Positions 1 through 13,934 of a DNA stretch of 64,000 nt are shown here, in pieces (positions within the stretch are counted from its first letter, which is position 1; every line of letters starts with the position of its first letter). The notes beneath the pieces were generated by a model. The model was not told where the DNA came from. It ran no database searches and worked only from the letters and a program-made list of their open reading frames with translations. The translations under genes were made by a program, and so were the position numbers. Source of the DNA: Spirodela intermedia (taxonomy: Eukaryota > Streptophyta > Magnoliopsida > Alismatales > Araceae); NCBI GenBank assembly GCA_902729315.2, contig LR746264.1:7967878-8031877 (forward strand). The letters are read 5' to 3'.

Positions 1-1858
1 TATCATCACTACAAAAGAGACAAAAATGAAGAAGTCGTGGCGTTTTAAAGGATCTTCCTTTTGAATCTTTTTTATATTAGGGTATAGGTGTTCATCAATA
101 TTATTGTTATTGCTCGTCCAAGTGAAAACTGATTGACGAGGAGGAGAATATGTACACATCTATAACAACAGGTCTACTTTTATAGCAACCGATAAGAAAT
201 TATTCTAACACACATCACATGCAATCCAATATTTTAAGCTATGAGTAACATGGACAACATTAATGAAGGGCATACAATTTAACACGCTACCATCAGCTTT
301 GATACGACAGTAAAATATGCAGATAAAATTATTATATCATCACCTCTCTATGGGTAATCTGAAGCTGCGGTTCTAATACCAAGTTAAAGTTTTGGGCGAA
401 GAAGTCCAACTCACATTATAGTCATAATTTACAGAAACCTATATGGGACTATTTTAATGATATCCATAATAAAATAAATTGTGTGCACTTCATTAGAAAA
501 AAAATTGTTTTTTCGAACTCGGTTCAGTTTCCCACATATCCAGACATCTGGCAATCAATCAAACATGCTCAAATTGGACATGGAATCCGATCGTGCATAT
601 TCTCATCTGAATGACTAAAAAATGCTCTATAACAATGTAATATAAATAAATCACACAATAAAAAGTTCGATTAATCAATCTCATATGGAAAAGACACAGA
701 AGATAACATACATAATGAGCAAATTGGGCAATTGGGAAAACCCTGGAGGAAGATAGCCGGACAAGTTGTTATTGTCTAACAGGCTGCAAAATCAAGCTTT
801 TGTCAATAACAAGAAAGGGATTTTCCAGCCAGATACAGCCTTTCACAAAAACTGAAAAAAGACAAAACAAATAAATCAAAAAATAGATGCTCACAAATGG
901 AGGAGACTTGGCAATCTGGAAAGCTCCGGTGGAATTTGTCCACTAATTGAATTATTGTTCATATGGCTGTAAAGAAAAGAATGTCAGTGAAAGAACGCAT
1001 GAAGATTTTCTCTATTCAACATAAAACAAATGAGACAAAATCACTGACAAGTGCTTTGTTTTGTTCAAATTTGCGAATGACATTGGCAAGGGTCCGGATA
1101 TCTGATTCTCATCTATTTGTATTCTGGTTAGGTTAGGAAGATAACCCAGTTCTTCAGGCAGAGAACCTGATAATTGGTTGCCATTGAGAAGACTGCAGAT
1201 ACATGAAAATAAAAGTAACCATTAGAATCAAATGCCAAAAAAAAAATAGTGCCTCTTCGGAGCAACCAAATAAATACAAATAGGAAAAATGTTACAGATA
1301 TTGACATCTTTTCAAAACAAAACAAAAAAGCAGATCTTAAGGATTGTGAGGTTCGAATGAGTTATTATTCCTCCCTTACGGAGCTTGCAGTGATAACCCA
1401 CCAAAATAGACATGTATATTTCCCATTATTGATTAAATCTATTTTTTAAATAAAATCATTTTATGTACACATTTGTTCGTTATTTATGCCCACATCTAAA
1501 TATCATATCCAAAGGTAAAATTGGACTAGAATAAATATCACTGGAGGGCATAAGAATAAAAAATTGTCATTTCTATGTCATCTGATTACCGTGCACACAC
1601 AAATTAGTAGTCAATCAATGAATGTGTTGGGAATAAACATCTATGAAATCCCTCCAAAGTAGGCCTATAACGTTAAATGGCATCTCCAATAGCATTGTTC
1701 TAACCCTGAATGAGACATATTGAGCTATGAGATCAGCATTTGCCATAGATGTGTCATTCCAGAAGTCGACACTTTTTCTTAATATCTCTGAAGTTGCCTT
1801 TACTAAACCAATGGATAGGCAAGATAAGTACCATGCTACAGAGCAACGTTTGTTTTTT

Positions 1859-1894
<36 letters not shown>

Positions 1895-4800
1895 TTTCAG
1901 GAGTCGCAAGAGCAAGTACTTGTACCGCGGTTCTTTCTTTCAATGTATAGCACTAGAAAGGCCATTCCATTTTGGTAGTGCAGATAAAATCTTCATCAAA
2001 ATGGTCGACACAAAGTTTTAGGTGACAAGAAATAATAACAAGAGTCCCTAGTTCATACGCTAACACAGAGGAAATGCGATATTGTGACACTGTTCTCATG
2101 TTGGATCATGTTTTAAGATTCACTAATTTTATACCTTGATTCAAGAAAGTACAAGAGGAACTGACAGTTTTCATCCAGATAAAGCTCTATGCTTATAAGT
2201 TTTTGCAATCTGCTAAGTTGAGAATATAAATGACTATTTCCATCAGGTTCACATTTGGCTCTCTATGACAACAGCAGAAAAAAGTCCTTTTTAAGCAAGT
2301 CATCAGATACCACTCCACGCACTTCCCATTGTTATTTTGTATCCCATTTGGACTCGATTTTTAGCAATCCACCAAATGGATATGCATGACCGGCGCTATT
2401 AGACCAACTAATGTGGTTCACTTTCAACTGCGGGAACATGATTAGATGTTTCCGAGTAAACTCTATCTTAGATCAGTCATAACCCTCATTCAGGAAACTT
2501 TGAATGTGAGAAAATGTTGTCCAGAAATGTTTCGAGATAGCCAGTGACTCTACAAGTAAGTCACTGATAGAAAAAACAAGTAAAACAAGCAAAAATATTA
2601 AAATATGCTCTGGAGGAAGAATACAAGCTTTCAACTAACAAGATCTTGCTCCCCGTAATGGGATTCTAATCGACAAACAGTAGAGGAACATGTTGACAAG
2701 CAAATCGAAGTTCAATATTTCTATAAATTACTTCAATCAGAGAGGAGACTGTCACAATCATAGTAAGACGAGAGTTATTTTCTATTAATCAAAACATTAT
2801 GAAAACAACGTACAGGAGCCTCAAAGTTTTAATATCGCCAATCTCCTTCGGTATACTGCCACCTATCTGATTCCACATGAAGTCCCTTAAGAGAGAAAAG
2901 AGAGACGGGAAAAAAGTCAATGATCAATTCAATTTCCACTCAAGATGGGAAAACCATAAAGACAACAGTGTAAAATGAGGTGCTACAATCCTACATTCAC
3001 CCAACCAAAAAGGGTCACCTGGGGGAGGGTGAAAATTCTACATCATCTTGTCCAATAACTAAAAGTAATTAACTTACAAGATTTGTAACTGTGATAGCTT
3101 TCCCAATTCAGGAGCTAGACTTCCTGACAGGTTCATGTTCAGCAGTTGCCTACATCGAAAAAGTAAGTAAATTTATTGTAATCAAACGCCCATGAAATTT
3201 AAAGAATTCTCCACTGAAAGCTAGATTTTCTGACAGCACCCACCACTACAAACATCACTGCCAAAGCAATATGGGAGTGTAAGAACAATCATGGAATATT
3301 CAAATAGCCTCTGAAAGGCATTTTCAGAATCATGAATAAAGAAACACTACTAGTGAATTTAACCAGAAAAAACATAAAAAATTATGCAACATTCAAGATT
3401 ATTTCAGAGGCATAAACCAAAAAAAGAAAAAGAATGTGCAAAACCCTCTAAGCAATCACCAAAAGTGTGTGCACATGGGATCTGACTAAGTTAAAAACTT
3501 CAGAATCGAGGATTCGCCCTCTCTTTCACGTATCAAATCTGTTCTTGATAATAAGAGGTAAACGTTTATAACAAAACTATCACATTGAACTGTTGTAGAT
3601 AGACTGCATCCACAAAGTGATGATGGATACCCACGACACACATGTTCACACATTTTCAATTTACATCACAGCTTATCATATGTAAATGAATTTTCCCAGA
3701 TATTTCCCATAAAAATTAAGCATTTATGATCAGCCTTAGCCTCATGCGTGTTGACCCCAACTGGGAAATCAGAGCCTACTCTGCAGTATTATCAGACTAC
3801 CAAAATGTAAATTATCTGTAAAAAAAGGTAACTAAAAGGTAGACTTGAGAAAGAGCACATAAATGGCAACATTTCTTCAAGGTAGCAAAGAAACACCGAG
3901 ACCTTATAATTATTGTTACATGGACAATGAAATAGTAGACTAAACAAGTATTAAATAAAAAGCGTCAATGATAATACAGAGATTTTACTTGACATCAAAA
4001 CAGGATAAGAAAAAGACGGAGTAATGAGATACCTACAATTCACGGACATGTAGATATCCATCACTAGACGTAGTATTCGGGCACAGAACCCCTTTCCATT
4101 TTTTTACGCATGGGTCCCCCTCATTCCAGGAGTCGAGATTCTTCTTAGGGTCGGTTAACCTGCTACGAATGACTTTTAATGCCCCAACTGCAAAAAAACA
4201 AAAACAACGATAAACAATGGAGAATAACTTTGTTCGTGATCTAGCCCTCATTATCTTCCTATTAACACGTAAGCCATAGCCACCAGCAACATATTCCCTG
4301 TATTTATCTTTTGTTGTCACCCTCAGACAAAAAGATAGCGGATGATACAATCATGTGCTTATAAATTTCTTACTATGAGGATGCTCCCACAATGACCAAT
4401 TGTTAGATTCCTGCTTCAGATTAACAAATTTAAGTCCTAACGTATTAATTTCCACATTACTCTTCTCTTCGTGTAGATAGGGGAAAAAACTTCTGTTACC
4501 TTGTATCAAAGGAGAAGGAAAAGAATAAAAAATGGTAGCTGACAGCATTCGAAAGGAGTGTTTTTTTCATATAGTGCCAGAACATATGGACAACTTTGAG
4601 CACATAACCAAGACAGTGCTCGACATATTTGTCCTCATGATGCAGCTTAAGTTCAATAGTTCGCTCATGTCTCATGTATCATCGCACAAAAATACAGTCA
4701 TCGATACAATTCTTCGGCAATCATATCCTACAGATCGTACCAGTACATGTGGATAATCATTAAATTCCTTCAAGCAACCACTTGAATGAAGGTTTTAAGT

Positions 4801-6077
4801 ATTCCGATGGAAGCATCAAGTAGTATTAGGCAAGATCTGTCTTCTAACTTTCACTCTAATAAACAATCAACGCGCTTCAGCATGAATTGGCTACAATCCC
4901 ATGAGGACATTGCACACGTAAAACCATAGCTTTGATTAATAAGGGTTTAACATGATTCAATTGAATGGCTGCCTAGAGACACCGAAAAATAAGGTAAAGA
5001 AGCAGAATTTAGGTAAGTTCTATCTGCTCTATTTTGCTTCCATGAAAGAGATCTTTGTTTCTATCACTGCATGGCAATGAGTCCGATTCATTTTCTTCAA
5101 GAAGAAAACTATAAATGTATGCAATCAAATATTAAAAGATCAAACGTAAATATTACGTTTTTCGAGTAATAGATTACATGAACATTAAACAGGTCACTTG
5201 ATTCAACAACAAAGGTCTCCATCAAGACAACTTCTTCAATTAAATAGAAACTCCTCGAATATCTATCTCATATGACCACAAGACAAGGTGACAGGTGTGT
5301 GTACAATGCTCACTATGATGGTGTATGACCAACCAAGAAAAAATGGATGAAGACACGTGAGAATGAAGTCTTTTGAAAAGAAAAGGTCTCAATTATAAGA
5401 ATTAATGATAAAGCTCGCGGATTTTCCTTCTAAAGATTGTAAACAACACACGCTTAGATTTCTTTTTATCAAGCCTTAATGCCATGACAGTTTCCTCTCT
5501 GTTTTCCATATTTTTTTCTTCTAGAAGACCTGAATCAGAATTACAATTAAGAACTGTTAGACACTGATAAACTGCATTGGCACCCTGAACGACTCGGAAC
5601 ATTCTTGAAAGCAGATTTAACTTCAAATCTGCACAGCACAAAGAAGACAGTTGATCACCCCACACCTGGTTACGTATACAATCCCAACGCACAGAATTAC
5701 AACCAGAGATAGAGAGAGGGAGAGAGGGAGGGAAGGAGGGAGAAAGGATCAGCTTTAATCTGTCCGGAATGGATCGAAATCTAAAGTAGATAAAAACAGG
5801 TGATATCGTAAATCAACTAAGAAGACGAGCTTCACAATGTAAATATAGAAGATTTTTCAATCAGTATTTTCCTGGAGAAGGTTGAACGATGGATTAGACT
5901 ATTTTGTGAAGAATGCATGATTCAAAAATTACTGAAAGAAGATAATTTAACTGTAAATCTCATGCAACTAAGTTCACCTTCTGATGGGTGAGTAACTTGT
6001 GCTCCCACAAACAGCGTGAAACAGCACACTGTGAGAAAGATAAAGGCCCTCACAATAAAAAGTTCAGAATCAATCAT
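1..6077 (-). CDS. LRR receptor-like kinase, 5' half (runs off left edge)
   Basis: N-terminal part of a plasma-membrane leucine-rich-repeat receptor-like kinase resembling the At1g06840/At5g01950 group (LRR VIII-1). Visible coding exons, in transcription order: 6077-5978, 4187-4037, 3149-3078, 2885-2814, 1192-1049, 966-895 and 783-712. All have GT-AG borders and consistent phase. The first exon starts MIDSELF and carries a hydrophobic signal peptide ending near FVGAQ. The second encodes the LRR N-terminal cap, with a [12 protein letters not shown] motif ending YLHVREL. The remaining exons are 72 or 144 nt, one or two 24-residue repeats each, with cores such as [10 protein letters not shown] and ISGQIPPEL. 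This one-repeat-per-exon pattern is typical of the group. A leader exon seems to continue to 6144, where an AG acceptor precedes the start. The later repeats, transmembrane segment and kinase domain lie beyond base 1. No exon was found in 1-711, so that stretch is probably intron. Confidence 0.88.
1857..1897. repeat. (TTTA)n microsatellite
   Basis: About ten tandem copies of a TTTA tetramer, lying inside the long intron (1193-2813) of the left-edge LRR receptor kinase. It has no coding role. Confidence 0.9.
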
Positions 6078-6144
6078 CTTGCCGCAACACTCTAGATCAA
6101 ACTCAAACACTGGTGCTGTTCACTTTCTGGTCCAAATTCATCAC

Positions 6145-7909
6145 CTGAGACAAAAGTAAATGATCTTTAACCCAAGATAAGGTATTCTGATCTCTAATAA
6201 ACTGTTGTGCAAGGAAATGGTAAGAATATCTTTAATAGAAATGAGGTAGAAACAAATTCAAGTTTTCCCTTGTGAAGCTGTGAACTCTTAGACAGGTCGA
6301 AGTCATGAACCATATGCCCCATTCCTAAGGGTGAAAAGTTTAGATTCCGAAATAGGGTTGACGGATATAGTAGTACTTTACTTTCAGGAGCGAATTTGCA
6401 ATCAATTAACAGTGCACAAATAACAGGAGTCAATTTCCCAGTGTTACGGTGAAGAAACAAGCAATCCCGAATCTCTGCAACTCAGCAATTCCATGTGTCA
6501 TTCACTGATAATCTGATTTTTTAACAGTGAAGGTTCGAGGTTCTAATTGATAATAAAGCCACAGAGCATCTAATCATAGACCACTATGCATCACTAAGGA
6601 AGTTGACAGCACTAGGAACCCGATGAATTGTCTTAAAACTAGCACACCATTTAACAGACAGTTCAATAAAGCGCTTCAGTTTAAATTTGATAAAAGAGAG
6701 GAGTGTGTCCCGAACCCAATAATCGCGAAATCCCAATATGAAAGCTTCCTCTGATTCAAGGCCTCCGCTTCCACTTTCCGCAAGGGATCCGGTGTTCAGG
6801 GAGACGATCGCGAATTCCCAGAAATTGAAACTCCACAGGCGGTCGCCTCCGCTCCAACGACCCAGCTCCCGAAGGATGAGGACGAGACGAAGGGGAAGAT
6901 GGCGAGAATGACGACAACGATGAAGAAGAAGAAGAAAGAGTCGCGCGAGGGACAGGGAAGAAAACGAGCTATATTACTACGACCGAGCCCAGGTGAAAGA
7001 GGCGAGCGTCTGAGTCTCCAAAGAAACCAGTCCTTGGCCTTTTTTTTATCCTGTGCGATGGCTTCGTGTTCAACTTGAGGAACGAAAGCTTTGATTCTGA
7101 TGTCGTTCCGACGGGAGCCCGCATTGACTTCGACGACGCGGGTAGTTGCAACGGGGAACGATCGAACAAGGCGACAAAACGGCTGCATCCCACCGTGACT
7201 CGGCACGGCGAGGACTCCGTCTCCAAGGCCATTCCATTCGCCTGTCCAGATCGCAACGCTCCAAAAGTCGCCAGGCGCCGCCGTGATCCGTGATCTCGAG
7301 GCCCGGTCTCATTCACGCCTAACCCCAGGATCGCACCTACCAAACTAATGGTACCCCCCCCCCCTCTCGGCCCCCACAACGACACTCCCGACATTTCCAC
7401 GCGTCGATTCATCCGGCAAACCAGTCGGCAGAAGGTTCTGATTCGAAGGGTCGGCCAGCGTTGACCTCCTGAATCCCACCCACACAATCGGACCTGGTCC
7501 TTTGTGCTGCGTGAAAAATCATTTTTTTAATAAATTAACTCTTTAATAATGTCATCTTATACCCTATTAAAATCGGAGTCAAGCCCATCGCAGGAAGAGT
7601 CACCATAAACCTCTGCTCCTCGGAGAGAAGATGCCAAGATCAGAGGGTGCGACCTGAAGAGTTCACTTATTGCCATCCGCCCGCGCCGCGGGAGCACCAC
7701 GACTAGTCGTCGCGAGGATGAATTACCAGACAAGAAACAGAAGCATGCGACACGACGGCGTTTGACTTTCCGGCGTTTGACTCCGGAAAGGCAGAAGGGT
7801 CGAAGCACGCTGCAGCTGCCGATCAGCCTCCGCCAAGTGAGATGGGAGGGGGGAGAAACTAAGAGGCACCTGGAGTACTGTCAAAGACCGACTGAAGGGG
7901 GTGTGGAAG
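6145..7909. other. Intergenic: leader/promoter of LRR kinase and 3' flank of VHA-E
   Basis: The two minus-strand genes on either side are arranged head to tail, so this stretch holds the 5' leader and promoter of the LRR kinase and the 3' flank of the V-ATPase gene. An AG acceptor at 6146-6145 suggests an intron in the kinase leader. The GC-rich part at about 6,780-7,490 has a pyrimidine-rich minus strand and is the likely first leader exon or promoter. Open frames here overlap on both strands and match no family I recognise. Confidence 0.5.
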
Positions 7910-10900
7910 TCAAACGGTGGCCCTTCCCACGAGCTGCTTCCTTATCTGGAAAGAAGTCCCAGAAAATGTCCGTAATGGGTTTTTAATAAATAAAAATTTT
8001 GATACTTTGTTTATGTTATACGGGGCATAAAAAAAAAGGTTACCTCGGGGAGTTTCTGCCTGAAGACGAGTTCTAACCTCGAATCGAGAGTGTTCTCGCA
8101 GACGATCTTCCCATCTTGAGAGGCCAGAACCACACCACCGGAGCTGTTCAAAAAAAGAAAGAGGAAAAAGAGTCGTCAGAGATGAAGTCAACGGCGAGAA
8201 ACAGGAACAAGCAGTTCTACACAATCCAAGGGCCTGTTCTTGGTGACACGAAGATCCATCCATCCCCTCTGTAAAAGAAGAAGAACAGGGGAGACTATCT
8301 TTTGGGGATGCTTCTTGCGGAAAGGCCTCTACGAGGGTGGGAAAGTCAACCAGGTTTCAAAGGCTTGCGCTTGAAAATAGCAGAGGAATTTACCAAAAAG
8401 GGCCGTGCGCCCCATGGTGACTAGGAGGTGGAGGAAGAAACACTTGCTCGTCAATAGTAACTTGAGGAGTATGAACGCCGGCCTTGGCAGCATATTCTTG
8501 CTTTGCTGCGTCTAAAATGGACCCCACGAGAGGCAGATCAGCCTCTCTGCACCGCAACAATAACGTTGGCTCTTTCAGACGTAATAAAGCCTGAAATCAG
8601 CACAAAACCTGTAAGGATCGGTAAGCATTGAGAAGGGGGATGAAAATATGAAGAAAAATTGATTGATAAATGGACACAACCGGTTTATACTTAAATGTAA
8701 GATACGTATGATCCATAAACAGCCATTTCGTCGCATAGAAAATATAATAATAAGCGCACATTAAATTTTAATAATTATATCACCTAAACATTAGACAGTC
8801 ACCTCAACAGCCAGGTAGCCCACTCGACCAAGAGAAAAGCATGCCTTATAGACCTTCATACGCATTTATTAAAGACATAGGCACTTGCAGAGTTATCCGC
8901 GAGTTTTTTTTAATTTTATTTCACTCATTTTTATGTCCTCGATTTAAGAGTAAAGAAATGAAGTGCAAAATACGAAAGGAGGGTTTCCATGTAAGAACAA
9001 GCATAACTAGTTACTCTGTCAATCACCAACTAAAGACAAGATGTTCTAAAGTAATGGATGGGCCTGTGCTGCATGTAAGCGGGCAGATGAAGAACAACCA
9101 GAAAGGACACTAGAAAAACGAGGTGTCAGGTATGAGCCCAGTGTATGGCCATCTGAAGGAATAACGATTACAGAAGTACAGTCAGAAACTCCGATTGCGG
9201 ATGGAGAAGCCAGAAAGTCTTGGTTTTTGAACATGAAAGAGGAAGACACCAGGCACCTAGTGACAATGCTGTGATACATTTTTCATCAGTTCCACATCCA
9301 CATCAGTAGCATTCATGTGGATACTCCCTCAAATGAAGCAGAAAGAAATCCCAGAATGAAAATTCTCAGTTGGTTAGCTTTGTGAATGGCCCTTCGCTTG
9401 GCTTCGGTCCGGTATTAAGAAAAACCGGTTTTCGCTCACCAAGGATGGACTACACATTCCTCTCTTTGTATCTTCTATCGACCTTCATTAGCACCAGGGC
9501 AGAAGGATCAGATATTACGATCCTGTGAAACTGTGTTCACTATTGTCAAAAGGAGATTTTGCTGGAGATAATTTACTGGATCCTCACCAAAAAAGAAAAA
9601 GATGGGGGAAGAAGAGGAGAGAGAAGTGACAAATTGACGAGAACAGATGGATGAAGAGTGGAGGATAACTCTGCTGCGATTGGGTCAACCACTGTTCATC
9701 AACTTTGTCGCTCACGGATCCAACACTAATGGTTTGGATTATACATCTTCATGACCTTTCTTCCAAGAAACCCTCCGCCAGAAAAAAAAAAATTCAAAAA
9801 GTAAGATATTTTCTTCTCTCTTCCACTCTTCCTACTACGACTAACCTTTTTCATCATTTTTTGGTTTCCACCTTCTTTTAGAATGGCCAGAACAAGATTG
9901 GTACGTTTCCCAAATTCAGACTGTGCCTGGGATAATAATCTGGTCGGCACTTTCTAGGATCTCAAAGATTAATAAATGAAACTTGAATGAATCGACCATT
10001 CATTTCATTGCAAAATATAAATTTTGGTGAAATTCACATCAAACTCACCCCCTCCCCAAAATATCCAAGTTAAAAGAGATGAAGGATGTATTCTGTCGAA
10101 AATTCATCACAATTAGAAACGTGCATGAGAAAATGGACTTAATGCATGGGAAAATGGAATAAAAGAAATAAATATGCACGAAAAATTATCATCTAGGCCT
10201 ACTAAAAAATGTTTCCTCATGGTTAACTCAGTCTGTAAGTGTCTCAACCTTTAACAGAGTATTGCACCTTACCTGAACAACTAAGTCTTTGAGGAGCGTA
10301 GTGTATGCAACAGAATCAGCAGAAATACGTAGAAGCTCCTTGCAAGCAGCATCCTTCATGGAACTTACAAGGTCATCCTGTGCTTGCAAAACTTTGAGAC
10401 GGGAGGCGTTCAACTGCATTGAATATTCACTGCAAAACAAGAATGTTAAAATTACACAACAAAGAAGAATAAACATTAATGCAACTTTCTGGAAATTAAG
10501 GAAAGCGACAGATTTTAAAAACAGATGGAGATGTGCTAAAAAGATAGAAAGAACATTATAACATTCTGATTTATCGATGCCAACCAAGATGTAGCAACAA
10601 AGAGCGACATGGTCTTCTGCATGAAAAGTTGCAAAGAACCTTGGGTGAGATGTGAACGATAGCCACTATCACGTATTTTTTCCAATATTTGACATTTATT
10701 GAACCATTTCTTCTGTATATTTAATAACGCTGTTGGGATGAGGCAGTGTTTGAAGTCAGAGAGACAGCAGACATACATCTTCCTGCGTACTTCCACCTGT
10801 TTCTCCTTCCGCTCATACTCTTGTCGAATTTTCCGCTTCTCAGCCTCAACAAGTTGCAATTTTTCTATGTTGAATTCCTGCGATGATGGGTAATTCTATG

Positions 10901-11963
10901 AGATGATGGGCTAAAACAAGGAAATTCTTTAAAATAATCAAATAACTATCTTTGTTCATCAGTGGATAAGAAAAGAGAGGACTCACGAAAATGTATACCA
11001 AAGGATGCATTGTGTTTAAAATGAAGTCGCATTCAGATTTGGAAAGAGAAGGTTCTTCCCTTAAACATCCATCGGCATAATATTTTCAGTGGCACAGAAT
11101 TTAACAGCATGGGAATATTATTTTTTTTTAAAAAGTCAAAATTCTATACCTCCAAAACATTCTTGTGCAGGGAATTTCTATATGACACACTAAGTTATAG
11201 AAATTCTGCTTGCATAAAACATCGGTGACATCCAATTTTGCACTGAAACCGTAAGAAACGCAGAACATAATTTTCTGGAATCAGAGCTAAGATCTATGTT
11301 AGAACTCACAAAGAGGTACAGTGAAACAAATAAAGCGAGAATAAGTGATCTCAAATAAATTAAGCACCGTTCCCAGGCCTGATTATCTACAAAAGTAGGC
11401 TGTTATACCTCTAGCATGGAAATAACACGCGAGTTCATTCACAAAGGATCGCCAATGTTGATGATGATAATTAACGGAACCAATGGAACCATGGAACTAC
11501 AACGAGTGGTAATTACAGAGTTGTGATCCAATAACTTCCACAAATATGCTTTCCTGTTAGTCCTCAATGATCCCACCGTACTTCCTGTTGTCGTAAACGG
11601 TGAAATTGCAAAAATCGTATTGATACGACAAGTTGAGAATAAATATCTTATCCCTGGAAACATGAATTTCCAGAATGGCAGAGAAAGCGATAAGCCAATG
11701 GAGAGGGCGAAATTCGCGTAGTGCAACCGGAAAAAGCCACCTCTCTTCTCTAGCGTAAAACAACGGACGCTACATGAACAACAGGGCCAACCCGATGATA
11801 CCAGACACCAGGGAAGCAGAGTCGAAAATGCGATCCGTGCAGAGAAAACAGAAAGGTGAACCTCTTCGGCAGAGACGGATATCTCATTGGCTTTCTCCTC
11901 GGCCTCCTGCCGGATGAACTGGACCATCTGCTGGATCTGCCTCGACACATCCCCATCGTTCAT
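7910..11963 (-). CDS. VHA-E: V-type proton ATPase subunit E (VHA-E)
   Basis: Subunit E of the vacuolar/endomembrane H+-ATPase. With subunit G it forms the peripheral stalk that holds the catalytic V1 head against the V0 membrane rotor. Six coding exons in transcription order: 11963-11862, 10877-10777, 10429-10273, 8590-8394, 8143-8044 and 7945-7910. All borders are GT/AG and the phases join without a break, giving 693 nt, or 230 residues, the usual plant length. The protein opens MNDGDVSRQIQQMVQFI, a plant E-subunit hallmark. It continues with a charged coiled-coil stretch (VEAEKRKIRQEYERKEKQ), then YSMQLNASR. The C-terminal globular part contains GGVVLASQDGKIVCENTLDSR and ends KQLVGRATV. Intron 3 (8591-10272) is 1.7 kb and shows no embedded gene. 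The start is the first ATG before the conserved N-terminus. Confidence in identity is very high. Confidence 0.96.
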
Positions 11964-12582
11964 TGCGCCCGGTCTCCTTGCCCCCTGCCGCCCGGCCCCT
12001 CACCTCGCGCCTCAGAACACCCTTTAGGGTTCCCACCTGGACGGTCTCAGACGATCGATCTCCTCACCGGAGGACTCGCTCTCCCTTTCTTCACCCTGGC
12101 GTCTACGATTATACTACTTGTTCCCGACGTACGCTGACGTCGGGTCGGGGAAGCTACCGCGGAGAGGCCGCCAACGAAGCCGCGTAGTCTAGAAGGCCCC
12201 AGAAGAAACCACCAAAAATCAGAACATCTCTCCGAGGGGTCAATTTATTAGCGTTGACCCATCAAATGGGCCGGGCCGTTGTCGGGAGACACGGATATTC
12301 GGTCCGAATCAACGACGACACCGCCACCTTGCTGAGCACCAATGGGCCTCCCCAGCTCCTTGTCACGTGAATGGGACTTGAAGTATCCTTTTACGATGGG
12401 GTGACGTCAGTAATTTTGGGCCCTTTCCCATTACGGCCCATTTTCTGCTTACTCATCAAAATGTACGAAGGCCTGTCCATAACCGAACATTAATATGCCA
12501 TGTCAGTTGCATGATATGTCAAGTGGGTTGACCCTCTCTCTTTCTCTCTCTCTCTCTCTCGCTCTCTCTCTTTTTCTCTCGC

Positions 12583-12643
<61 letters not shown>

Positions 12644-13934
12644 CTCTTTTTCTCTCGCTCGTTCTCTCTTTTTCTCTCTCTCGCCCTAGACTTTGGCGTG
12701 GTCGGCTGGGCGCCGGTTCACTTCCTCCACTCAATAAAAAAAAGTCCACCTACTGGGTTGGGGAGCTGCGAGCCACGTACGGGCTGCCCACTTGTCCGGA
12801 AATAGACAGCAGGGAGGTACCCACCCCTCCCCCCACCCCCCCGAGTTCACTCGGGAGAGAGGCTCAGCTTCGGTTACTCTATTACGGGTCGTCATTGACA
12901 GAGAAATATGGCGGGTAAATGGTCGCAAGTATGAGGTGAGCGCATAAGTCCGGTTGACACGTGTAACGGGTAAGATGCCCAACGGGGCATTTCAAAATAT
13001 CCACACGCGAAGTCGTCTTGCCTTATCCGCCGTCTGTCCGGATGGAGACAAGAGGGATCGTACCCGTCGGATTTGACTGCTGAAAGAAAAGGTAATCGCT
13101 CTCATTTTCTCAGTTCTCCTTTTCGTCGTATCTTTCGGCGGGTATCCGGCGGCGGGGCTTACCAGGGATCGGACGGCGGACGATGGTCCGAGCGGATTCC
13201 GGCGGGGGCCACCCACGTTATCCTATCGAGCGCCATCTCCGCCGGCCGACGTGGCGGCCCCCCCCAAATAGAGGAAGTAAGCGCCATGTCTGAGCTTTCT
13301 CTTGTCGCGTTACGTGGCAATGTCCACGTGGCGGTTCGCTGTTGGCAGTCGAGGAGCCTCCGTGCTCATTAGGGCGGAAGATGCCCCTTCCCCCCCCCCC
13401 CCCCAACCAGCCACCTTCATTAGGTTATTATTTCGGGGGGACCTTCAGCGCGCCCACAGAGCGAGTGGAAGAAGACGACCGGAGACAGCCCGGCACTGAT
13501 GAGCGACCCCCGCCGCTGCGACCCACCTCTGTGATCGCCCCCTCGGCGATCGTACGGCCCGCCGTAACGGCTACGTCAGGGATGGGCAACCGCTGAGCCC
13601 GCTATGAGACAAGCTCGGCCCCATCCCGGGCGGGGAGACGTACACGGACGGGGCATCAAGAGCAAGAGCAGCCGCACAAACTCAGTCGAACAGAGAGGGA
13701 GCAGGATCGCTGAGTGCTCTCGGAGGTGATAAGCGGGGCTGACATCGACTAGTAATCAAGGAGAACGGAAAAAGGGGGGAGTTCAACTCGGTCGCCATGC
13801 TTTTTCTTCTTCTATAAGTGGGTAACAGTAGTCCGGCGCCTGTCTAGTTGGGGAGGGTTGAAGCTTTCTCCCCCTTTTCACTGCCCTCCCCTTCTCTCCG
13901 GTCCGGGCTCGTGTGTTCTAGGGTTCCTCGTGCG
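11964..13934. other. Divergent intergenic region between VHA-E and NPH3-like gene
   Basis: The flanking genes point away from each other, so both promoters lie here. A TATAAG at 13813-13818 sits about 120 bp before the NPH3-like ATG and is a candidate TATA box. Single CACGTG motifs occur near 12,364 and 13,325. A long CT-repeat tract is listed separately. Several GC-rich open frames at 13.0-13.6 kb overlap on both strands and look accidental. Confidence 0.5.
12532..12693. repeat. Imperfect (TC)n microsatellite, ~160 bp
   Basis: Long pyrimidine tract of TC/CTTT units with a few G interruptions. It lies about 570 bp upstream of the VHA-E start codon and 1.2 kb upstream of the NPH3-like start. 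Open frames across it encode only Ser-Leu or Arg-Glu repeats and are not genes. Confidence 0.95.

Noticed and set aside
12495-12749. Open frames on both strands encoding Ser-Leu or Arg-Glu repeats
   Set aside because: They are the translation of a TC/GA microsatellite.
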